NCBI GenBank assembly: GCA_966211965.1
Contig: CBIHON010000021.1
Location: 30,671 to 94,670 of the forward strand
DNA from: CBIHON01 sp966211965
Lineage (GTDB): Bacteria; Pseudomonadota; Gammaproteobacteria; Burkholderiales; Burkholderiaceae_D
Direction of reading: 5' to 3'
DNA: 64,000 bases
Shown: positions 26,653 through 33,684 of the stretch, in pieces
Numbering within the stretch: the first letter of the stretch is position 1
Layout of the letters: every line of letters begins with the position of its first letter
Position numbers and translations under genes: made by a program
Notes under the pieces: generated by a model
What the model was told of the DNA's origin: nothing
Databases searched by the model: none
Seen by the model: only the letters and a program-made list of their open reading frames with translations

Positions 26653-26688
26653 GCGGGGCAGAGGTCACACACCTATGCCCCGCTTTTA
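26653..26688 (+). terminator. Terminator or attenuator between rplT and pheS
   Basis: GCGGGGCA (26653-26660) pairs with TGCCCCGC (26675-26682), with an inner AGG/CCT pairing, followed by TTTTATTT. It can end the rplT transcript. In E. coli pheST is controlled by attenuation, but no Phe-rich leader peptide is seen here. Confidence 0.75.
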
Positions 26689-26794
26689 TTTGTGGCTTTT
26701 GCGGGACAAAGTTGTGCTTCACAAAGTTGTGCTCACCTTGTCTCCCCATTGTCTAGACTTTTTTCGGCTTCCTTGATGAGGCAGGAAACATCGC

Positions 26795-27811
26795 ATGAAT
26801 TCCCTTGAACAACTTGTAGTCCAGGCACAGGCTGATTTCTCCGCTGCGGAAGATGCTGCTGCACTGGAAAATGCCAAAGCCAAATATCTCGGCAAAACCG
26901 GCCAGATCACCGAACAGATGAAAGGTCTGGGTAAACTGGTGCCGGATGAGCGGAAAGCCCAGGGAGCGGTCATCAACGCCGCCAAGGAACGAATCGAAGC
27001 CGCGCTCAACGCGCGTCGTGATGCGCTGGCCGATGCGCAGATGCAGGCCCGCCTGAATGCCGAAGCGATCGACGTCTCCTTGCCGGGCCGCGGACGCGGC
27101 GTCGGCGGCATTCACCCGGTAATGCGCACCTGGCAGCGCGTCGAAGAGATTTTCGGATCGATCGGCTTCGATGTTGCAGATGGTCCCGAGATTGAAACCG
27201 ACTGGACCAATTTCACTGCCTTGAACAGTCCGGAAAATCATCCTGCACGTTCGATGCAGGATACCTTCTATGTCGACGGCAAGGACACGCAAGGCAAGCC
27301 ATTGCTGCTGCGTACTCATACCAGTCCGATGCAGGTGCGCTATGCGCGCATGCATAAGCCGCCGATCAAGGTCATCGCGCCGGGCCGCACTTACCGTGTC
27401 GACAGCGATGCGACCCACTCGCCAATGTTCCATCAGGTCGAGGGATTGTGGATTGCAGAAGACATCAGCTTCGCCGACCTGAAAGGGGTATATCTTAATT
27501 TCGTCAAGGCATTTTTCGAAACCGACGATTTGCAGGTGCGCTTTCGTCCTTCCTATTTCCCCTTTACCGAACCATCAGCCGAGATCGATATTGCCTTCGG
27601 CAGCGGGCCGCTCAAGGGACGTTGGCTGGAAGTTTCCGGCGCCGGTCAAGTGCATCCAACTGTAGTGCGCAATATGGGGCTCGATCCCGAACAGTACATC
27701 GGCTTTGCATTCGGCTCCGGCTTGGAGCGTCTGACGATGCTGCGTTACGGCATCAACGATCTGCGCCTGTTCTATGAAGGCGATTTGCGTTTCCTGAAAC
27801 AATTCAACTGA
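26795..27811 (+). CDS. pheS: Phenylalanyl-tRNA synthetase alpha subunit
   Basis: Catalytic subunit of the alpha2-beta2 PheRS (338 residues). An N-terminal coiled coil (residues 1-85) is followed by the class II core: motif 1 around HPVMRTWQRVEEIFGSIGFD, motif 2 with GRTYRVDSDATHSPMFHQVEG, and motif 3 with GFAFGSGLERLTMLRYGI. The upstream gap contains a tandem ACAAAGTTGTGCT pair (26706 and 26721) of unknown meaning. pheT follows after 90 bases. Confidence 0.97.
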   Translation: MNSLEQLVVQAQADFSAAEDAAALENAKAKYLGKTGQITEQMKGLGKLVPDERKAQGAVINAAKERIEAALNARRDALADAQMQARLNAEAIDVSLPGRGRGVGGIHPVMRTWQRVEEIFGSIGFDVADGPEIETDWTNFTALNSPENHPARSMQDTFYVDGKDTQGKPLLLRTHTSPMQVRYARMHKPPIKVIAPGRTYRVDSDATHSPMFHQVEGLWIAEDISFADLKGVYLNFVKAFFETDDLQVRFRPSYFPFTEPSAEIDIAFGSGPLKGRWLEVSGAGQVHPTVVRNMGLDPEQYIGFAFGSGLERLTMLRYGINDLRLFYEGDLRFLKQFN

Positions 27812-27901
27812 AACTCAGCCATGGAGAATACGGAAATCGCAGAGCAATTGCTCTGGTTTTCCTGATGTTCTCTATGAGCTTTGTGACAAAGGTTTTTTAT
27901 C

Positions 27902-30331
27902 ATGCAATTCTCAGAAAGCTGGCTCCGTACCATGGTCGATCCGAAGATGACTTCGGACGAATTGGCGCATTTGCTCACGATGTCGGGTTTGGAAGTGGAA
28001 GAAGTCGAGCCGGTTGCGCCGCCTTTCTCCAACGTGGTGGTGGCGAAGGTTGTGGAAGTTGCGCGCCACCCGAATGCCGATCGCCTGAATGTTTGCCAGG
28101 TTGATGCCGGCACCGGCACCTTGCTGAACATTGTGTGCGGTGCACCGAACGTGCGCGCCGGCATGAAAGTCGCCTGTGCGATGGCCGGTGCGGTCCTGCC
28201 TCCTGGCGAGGACGGTAAATCTTTCGTAATCAAGGTGGGGCAATTGCGCGGCGTCGAGTCGCAAGGGATGTTGTGCTCCGCGCGTGAATTGAAATTGTCC
28301 GAAGAGAGCAGCGGTCTGATGGAGCTGCCGGATGATGCGCCGGTTGGGCAGAACTTCCGCGATTATTATCAACTGAACGATCTCAGGTTCACCATCAAGC
28401 TGACGCCGAATAAAGCGGATTGCCTGTCGGTGTTGGGGGTTGCGCGTGAAGTATCCGCCCTGACCGGCACGCCGCTCAAGCCACCGGCTTTTCAAGCGGT
28501 GCCTGTGACGATTGCCGACAAATTGCCGGTCAAGGTTTCGGCGCCGGATTTATGCGGGCGTTTCTCGGGCCGCATCATCCGTGGTTTGAACGCCCGGGCG
28601 AAGACGCCGGACTGGATGAAGCAGCGCCTGGAGCGCAGCGGCCAGCGCCCGATTTCCGCGCTGGTGGATATCTCGAACTATGTGATGCTCGAACTCGGCC
28701 GCCCGAGCCACGTGTTCGATCTCGCCAAGATCCACGGTGGAATGGATGTGCGCTGGGGTAAAAAAGGCGAAACGCTCAAGCTCTTGAACGGCAACACCAT
28801 CGAGGTCGACGATTGGGTCGGCGTGATCGCGGATGACAAGGAACTTGAATCGCTGGCCGGCATCATGGGCGGCGATTCCACTGCCGTCTCGCTGGATACG
28901 CAAGACATTTACCTGGAGGCGGCATTCTGGTGGCCGCAGTCGATACAAGGGCGGGCGCGCCGCTTCAACTTCTCGACCGATGCTGCGCATCGCTTCGAAC
29001 GCGGCGTCGATTATGCAAGCACCGTTGAACACATTGAGCGCATCACTGCGCTGATCGTTGAAATCTGCGGCCAGCCTGGGAAAACCGCAGTCGGGCCGGT
29101 CGACGACCATATCGTCAATTTGCCGCAGCGCAAGCCGGTAAGCGTACGTACAGAGCGGGCCGTGAAGGTGATCGGCGTACCGTTCAGCGATGCGCAAATC
29201 GCGGATATCTTCACGCGTCTCGGCTTGGAGTTCACGCAGGCTCCCGGCGTGTTTTCGGTGACACCGCCAAGCTTCCGTTTCGATATCGAAATCGAAGAAG
29301 ACCTGATCGAGGAAGTTGCGCGCGTCTACGGCTTTGAGAACATTCCGGCTTTGGCGCCGGTGGCACCGAATCAGATCCGCATTGCACCTGAAAATACCCG
29401 TTCGCTGTTCATGATTCGCCGTCAGTTGGCCGATCTCGATTACCAGGAGGTGATCAATTACAGCTTCGTCGAGGAAGCTTGGGAAGCCGATTTTGCCGCC
29501 AATACTCAACCGATCAAGTTGCTCAACCCGATCGCCAGCCAGATGAGCGTGATGCGTTCTTCGCTGGTCGGCAACCTGATCGCCAACGTGCGTTATAACC
29601 TGAATCGCAAGCTCAACCGGGTGCGTGTCTTCGAGATCGGCGCGATTTTCCGGCGTAATCAGGAAACCCGGGACGGGCCGCTGACCGTCGCCGGTTACGA
29701 TCAGCCGAAGCGGGTTGCTGCGCTGGCTTACGGCCCGGTGGCAGAAGAGCAATGGGGACAGCCGGCCCGCAATGTCGATTTCTTCGACATCAAGGCGGAC
29801 CTGGAAGCTTTGTTCGCTCCGCAGGCATTGCGCTTCATCAAGGCAGAGCATCCAGCCTTGCATCCGGGGCGTTCCGCGCAAATCGAATTGGCCGGCAAGG
29901 TGATCGGCTTTATCGGCGAACTGCATCCGCGTTGGCAGCAAAAATACGACTTGCCGCTCGCGCCGGTTTTGTTCGAGGTCGACGCGCTCGCGCTGCAAGC
30001 TCGCCGTATCCCGGCGTTCCAGGAAATTTCCAAGTTTCCTGCTGTTACGAGAGACCTCGCCGTGGTGGTGAAGCAGGGCGTTCCGGCACAGGATTTGATG
30101 GATGTCTTTCTTGAGGAAAAGTCAATAAATCCTGTATGCAATGTTCTGCAAGCTATTGTTTTATTTGATGAATATCGAGGAAAGGGGCTGGAAAATGACG
30201 AAAAAAGTCTTGCTTTCCGTTTCACCTTGCAAGATACTAAAAGCACCCTACAAGACGAAGCGGTAGACGCTGCGATGGCAGCATTTATTGCCGCCATGGA
30301 AAATAAAGGTGGCGGAAAATTGCGCACCTGA
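27902..30331 (+). CDS. pheT: Phenylalanyl-tRNA synthetase beta subunit
   Basis: 809 residues, normal for bacterial PheT. Order: N-terminal tRNA-binding (EMAP-like) domain around residues 40-150 (VARHPNADRLNVCQVD, IVCGAPNVRAGMKVACAMAG), B3/B4 editing domain, B5 domains, inactive class II-like core, and a C-terminal ferredoxin-fold anticodon-binding domain (FPAVTRDLAVVV to the end, with RGKGLENDEKSLAFRFTLQD). Works with PheS; editing of mischarged Tyr resides here. Repeat B begins five bases after the stop. Confidence 0.97.
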   Translation: MQFSESWLRTMVDPKMTSDELAHLLTMSGLEVEEVEPVAPPFSNVVVAKVVEVARHPNADRLNVCQVDAGTGTLLNIVCGAPNVRAGMKVACAMAGAVLPPGEDGKSFVIKVGQLRGVESQGMLCSARELKLSEESSGLMELPDDAPVGQNFRDYYQLNDLRFTIKLTPNKADCLSVLGVAREVSALTGTPLKPPAFQAVPVTIADKLPVKVSAPDLCGRFSGRIIRGLNARAKTPDWMKQRLERSGQRPISALVDISNYVMLELGRPSHVFDLAKIHGGMDVRWGKKGETLKLLNGNTIEVDDWVGVIADDKELESLAGIMGGDSTAVSLDTQDIYLEAAFWWPQSIQGRARRFNFSTDAAHRFERGVDYASTVEHIERITALIVEICGQPGKTAVGPVDDHIVNLPQRKPVSVRTERAVKVIGVPFSDAQIADIFTRLGLEFTQAPGVFSVTPPSFRFDIEIEEDLIEEVARVYGFENIPALAPVAPNQIRIAPENTRSLFMIRRQLADLDYQEVINYSFVEEAWEADFAANTQPIKLLNPIASQMSVMRSSLVGNLIANVRYNLNRKLNRVRVFEIGAIFRRNQETRDGPLTVAGYDQPKRVAALAYGPVAEEQWGQPARNVDFFDIKADLEALFAPQALRFIKAEHPALHPGRSAQIELAGKVIGFIGELHPRWQQKYDLPLAPVLFEVDALALQARRIPAFQEISKFPAVTRDLAVVVKQGVPAQDLMDVFLEEKSINPVCNVLQAIVLFDEYRGKGLENDEKSLAFRFTLQDTKSTLQDEAVDAAMAAFIAAMENKGGGKLRT

Positions 30332-30335
30332 TATG

Positions 30336-30456
30336 TATGGAGCCTTAAAAATTACAAGTCTCCAAGGTCGAGCCGAGGAGCAGATATGTACGCAGCATAC
30401 ATAAAGCACTGCAGGCTCGAGGTTGGACATTTTGGATAATTTTTAGAGACTCTATA
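30336..30456. repeat. Repeat element B, structural relative of repeat A
   Basis: Degenerate terminal inverted repeats: TATGGAGCCTTAAAAATTA at the left and TAATTTTTAGAGACTCTATA at the right. The core has CCAAGGTCGAGCC (30362-30374) pairing with GGCTCGAGGTTGG (30414-30426) with a 2x2 internal mismatch in the same place as in element A, and ATGTA (30386-30390) pairing with TACAT (30398-30402). CCGAGGAGC (30373-30381) is identical to element A. Stem sequences differ between A and B but pairing is kept. It separates pheT from ihfA. Confidence 0.7.
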
Positions 30457-30499
30457 AGAAAAAGATCGAGAGAATGAAGCAGGGTTGGGACCGACAACG

Positions 30500-30913
30500 A
30501 TGAATGAAGTAAATTCAGCCGAATTGCAATCCGTTTTGGCCGCTGACCTCAATCGCGCGATGCTTGAGGCTCAGGCTCGTTCGCAAGCTGAAAAGGAGCT
30601 TCCAACCTTGACCAAGGCCGAACTTGCCGAACTCCTGTTCGAGCAGGTCGGCTTGAACAAGCGTGAAGCCAAGGACATGGTCGAAACCTTCTTCGATGAA
30701 ATCCGGAATGCGCTGGAACGCGGCGAAGCGGTCAAGTTGTCCGGTTTCGGCAATTTCCAGTTGCGTGACAAGCCCCAACGTCCCGGCCGTAATCCCAAGA
30801 CCGGGGAAGAAATTCCTATTACTGCGCGTCGTGTCGTGACTTTCCACGCGAGCCAAAAATTAAAAGCCATGGTTGAAGTTGCCAGCCGTACACCGCTTGT
30901 CCGCGTTGCCTAA
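30500..30913 (+). CDS. ihfA: Integration host factor alpha subunit
   Basis: DNA-bending nucleoid protein acting as a heterodimer with IhfB. From ATG 30500 the product is 137 residues, against about 100 for enterobacterial IhfA, because of a 36-residue acidic/Ala-rich N-terminal extension. The IHF core is intact: LTKAELAELLFEQVGLNKRE, VKLSGFGNFQLRDKPQRPGR with the DNA-intercalating proline arm, and NPKTGEEIPITARRVV. An in-frame TTG at 30608 lies nine bases after AAAAGGAG and would give a 101-residue IhfA of usual size, so the true start is open. merR follows. Confidence 0.93.
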   Translation: MNEVNSAELQSVLAADLNRAMLEAQARSQAEKELPTLTKAELAELLFEQVGLNKREAKDMVETFFDEIRNALERGEAVKLSGFGNFQLRDKPQRPGRNPKTGEEIPITARRVVTFHASQKLKAMVEVASRTPLVRVA

Positions 30914-30921
30914 TCCAATAC

Positions 30922-31326
30922 ATGACCGATAAAGCCAGCAAGCCAGAGGTGATCGTTTTGCCGCCGATTCCGGCCAAGCGCTATTTCACGATCGGCGAGG
31001 TAAGCGATCTGTGTGGCGTCAAGCCGCATGTCTTGCGCTACTGGGAGCAGGAATTCACGCAATTGAAGCCCGTAAAGCGGCGCGGCAACCGGCGCTATTA
31101 CCAGCACCATGAAGTCTTGCTCATTCGCCGCATCCGCGAGCTATTGTACGAGCAGGGGTTCACGATCAGCGGGGCGCGCAACAAGCTCGACAGTCGCTTG
31201 GCGGACGAGCTTGCGGTTTCCGTTTCCGTCCCGGTTGCCGCGGCAAGCGCGCCGGCACCTGCAGAGTTGGATCTCGAGGCGATCCGCCGGGAGCTGTCCG
31301 AGATTCTGCTTCTTTTAAGCCCTTGA
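30922..31326 (+). CDS. MerR family transcriptional regulator
   Basis: 134 residues. The MerR winged helix (residues about 20-88: YFTIGEVSDLCGVKPHVLRY, WEQEFTQLKPVKRRGNRRYY) is followed by a short linker and a hydrophobic C-terminal helix (IRRELSEILLLL); there is no recognisable effector domain. This short MerR type directly downstream of ihfA is a common gamma/betaproteobacterial arrangement. It starts eight bases after the ihfA stop. The target is unknown. Confidence 0.9.
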   Translation: MTDKASKPEVIVLPPIPAKRYFTIGEVSDLCGVKPHVLRYWEQEFTQLKPVKRRGNRRYYQHHEVLLIRRIRELLYEQGFTISGARNKLDSRLADELAVSVSVPVAAASAPAPAELDLEAIRRELSEILLLLSP

Positions 31327-31329
31327 GCT

Positions 31330-31617
31330 TTATGCTTTCAGGAAGTTCTTCACGCCCTGTTTATTGAGCACATCGCCCCAAGATTCAATGCGATAGACGT
31401 GGCCGACCTTGTGGAGTGTGACGCCATATTGCTCCTGCAAAATAGCCGCATCCGCATCGATCGTTTCCTTGGCGTGACTCGTAAAATCGGCGATCGCCGA
31501 CACGCTGGGCCGCTCCAGCAGATCGATTGCCGCGAGCAGGACAAACAGGCGGCGCGCATCGCCTTCCGGATATTGCGGCACTCCGAAGTCATTCCGTTTG
31601 AATGTCATCAGATCCAC
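31330..31617 (-). CDS. Hypothetical protein, second gene of an unknown pair
   Basis: 95 residues from a GTG that abuts the stop of the upstream gene (TGAGTG); an ATG three codons in (31608) is an alternative. No domain is recognised with confidence. The middle (LAAIDLLERPSVSAIADFTS, then IDADAAILQEQYGV) has the look of a helix-turn-helix in which a short second helix is followed by a wing-like VGHVYRIESWGDV, so a DNA-binding role is possible but unproven. Convergent with merR, three bases apart. Confidence 0.65.
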   Translation of the reverse strand: MDLMTFKRNDFGVPQYPEGDARRLFVLLAAIDLLERPSVSAIADFTSHAKETIDADAAILQEQYGVTLHKVGHVYRIESWGDVLNKQGVKNFLKA

Positions 31618-32289
31618 TCATTCTTTCTTGCCCGTACCGCCGAACACTTTCCCGACCCAGGTCGGCTTCGGTGCATTGCGTACCTCGATTTTGAATGCGT
31701 CCGTCTTCTCTTCCGCCACATTGCGGTCCATGACATTTAGGCCGACAAGGATTGCGATGGCGCCTTCAACACGGCCGATAGCACGATCGTCGCCCAGATG
31801 ATCAACCGCCTTGGCGGTCCGTTCCGCCAATTTCCGATAAGCCTCGTTCAAGGCTCCATAGGCGCGATTCGTGATGCCGATGTGGGCGCCGTCTGCGACT
31901 TCCTTCGCGCCTTTCAGGTAGTGCATGAAAAGATCCTGCATTCGCTTCAAGTATTGCGGCTGCAGATTGAGATCACGCACTATTATCTGCGCCAGTTCCA
32001 GTGCAGATTCTTCAGGCGTGGCGCCATGCTTGGCCAAATGAGCCAAGGCGAAACCGTGCGAATCGAAGCTGGTGATGAGTTTTTCAATCGCATTGAAGAG
32101 CCGTACATTGTCCGGGTCAAGCTCTCTGCCTGCGGTGTCGTCTTGAAGGGCGCGCGCACTGAGCCATTGCTCAAAGGTAGGGGGCGATGATTTGCGTCCG
32201 GATTTTGTCCATAGCGCACTCATTTTCATGTACTCGCCTTGCAGCTTGACATGGTCTTCTTCGGTGTATGCGACAGTGATGACTGGCAT
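31618..32289 (-). CDS. Hypothetical protein, first gene of an unknown pair
   Basis: 223 residues, soluble by composition, mainly alpha-helical; not recognised. It opens with a strand-like MPVITVAYTEEDHVKLQGEY and has a long helical centre, including LQPQYLKRMQDLFMHYLKGA and the two-glycine AIGRVEGAIAILVGLNVMD, ending in a basic tail GKVFGGTGKKE. A direct abutment with the downstream gene suggests coupled translation. The 275-base gap to the divergent adenine deaminase gene must hold both promoters. Confidence 0.7.
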   Translation of the reverse strand: MPVITVAYTEEDHVKLQGEYMKMSALWTKSGRKSSPPTFEQWLSARALQDDTAGRELDPDNVRLFNAIEKLITSFDSHGFALAHLAKHGATPEESALELAQIIVRDLNLQPQYLKRMQDLFMHYLKGAKEVADGAHIGITNRAYGALNEAYRKLAERTAKAVDHLGDDRAIGRVEGAIAILVGLNVMDRNVAEEKTDAFKIEVRNAPKPTWVGKVFGGTGKKE

Positions 32290-32564
32290 GGCTACTAACC
32301 TTTAAAACCCGCTTCGGGTTGCTATTCCGTACGCGTCCCTTGCTTCTTATCATGCCTCTGCGGCGCAAGAAAACTTCAACCATTCTATTTTAGCGACATC
32401 CAATCACTTTACCAACGCCCATCAAAAACCATGCATTATTTCGTGCTTGAAAGCTATATGCCGGCATGGTTGCCGTCATGAAATAGCTATGATGAATCCA
32501 GCCCGGCAGACGCTATCTGCCCTAAAATCACAGGTTGGGTATAAGAAAATACGGGAAAGGAAAA

Positions 32565-33581
32565 ATGATGAATGCAAGCCTGCGCAATATCGTGGAGCGG
32601 ATGCCGAAGGCGGAACTGCATATCCATATCGAGGGCTCGCTTGAGCCGGAACTGATCTTCGCTCTGGCGCAGCGCAACGGCGTGACGCTGAACTATGCGT
32701 CTGTCGATCAACTGCGTCAAGCCTATGCCTTCACGGATTTGCAATCGTTTCTCGATATCTACTATGCCGGCGCCAGCGTGCTGCTGACCGAACAGGATTT
32801 TTTCGACATGACCTGGGCTTATCTGCAAAGAGCCAAGGCCGACCATGTGCGGCATACGGAAATCTTTTTTGACCCGCAGACGCATACCGCGCGCGGTGTC
32901 GAATTTTCCACCGCGATCAACGGCATACATCGTGCCTTGCAGGAAGCGCAGGCGCAATGGGGTATAAGCACTGCCCTGATCATGTGCTTTCTGCGCCATC
33001 TATCGGAAGAAGATGCCTTTGCGACACTGGAGCAGGCCTTGCCGCATCGCGCCAAATTCATCGGCGTCGGTCTGGACTCATCGGAGCGCGGCCATCCGCC
33101 GGAAAAATTCGCGCGGGTCTTTGCCCGTTGCAAGGAGCTTGGCTTGCATCTGGTCGCGCATGCGGGCGAGGAGGGGCCGCCGGCCTACATCGAGACCGCG
33201 CTTGATGTGCTCAAGGTCGAGCGCATCGATCACGGCGTGCGCTGCCTCGAGGATGCAGCCTTGACGCAACGGCTGGCGCGCAACAAGATGCCGCTGACCG
33301 TTTGTCCGCTGTCCAATGTGAAGCTGCGGGTGTTCGATCAAATGCGCGATCACAATCTGCTGCAACTGCTGGAAGCCGGCTTGGTTGCCACCGTCAATTC
33401 GGACGACCCCGCGTATTTCGGCGGATACATGAATGAGAATTTCGTGCAAACCTTTGCCGCTTTGCCGCTGGAAAAACATCACGCGCAGCAATTGGCGCGC
33501 AACAGTTTTGCCGCGGCATTTCTGGACGATGCGACGAAGCAGAAATACTTGAATGAAGTGGATGCTTTTTTTGCAGCTTGA
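32565..33581 (+). CDS. Adenine deaminase (adenosine deaminase-like family)
   Basis: Metal-dependent amidohydrolase of 338 residues. Start at ATG 32565 (or 32568) behind GGAAAGGA. Metal and catalytic residues are visible: HIHIEGSLEPEL, the histidine in LVAHAGEEGPP, the catalytic RIDHGVRCLED, and NSDDPAYFGGY. The segments FLDIYYAGASVLLTEQDFFD and EIFFDPQTHT are those of the adenine deaminase subgroup (as in Pseudomonas aeruginosa), so adenine to hypoxanthine is the preferred reaction; adenosine remains possible. Divergent from the unknown pair. Confidence 0.85.
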   Translation: MMNASLRNIVERMPKAELHIHIEGSLEPELIFALAQRNGVTLNYASVDQLRQAYAFTDLQSFLDIYYAGASVLLTEQDFFDMTWAYLQRAKADHVRHTEIFFDPQTHTARGVEFSTAINGIHRALQEAQAQWGISTALIMCFLRHLSEEDAFATLEQALPHRAKFIGVGLDSSERGHPPEKFARVFARCKELGLHLVAHAGEEGPPAYIETALDVLKVERIDHGVRCLEDAALTQRLARNKMPLTVCPLSNVKLRVFDQMRDHNLLQLLEAGLVATVNSDDPAYFGGYMNENFVQTFAALPLEKHHAQQLARNSFAAAFLDDATKQKYLNEVDAFFAA

Positions 33582-33684
33582 GTTGCGTGGGATTCCCGCG
33601 CAATGTTCCACTTGTCCTACGATAATCACCGAGAATTTTAGGTTGACGGACCGTTAGTCCGTATTTGAGGAGATTGCAAACCTG

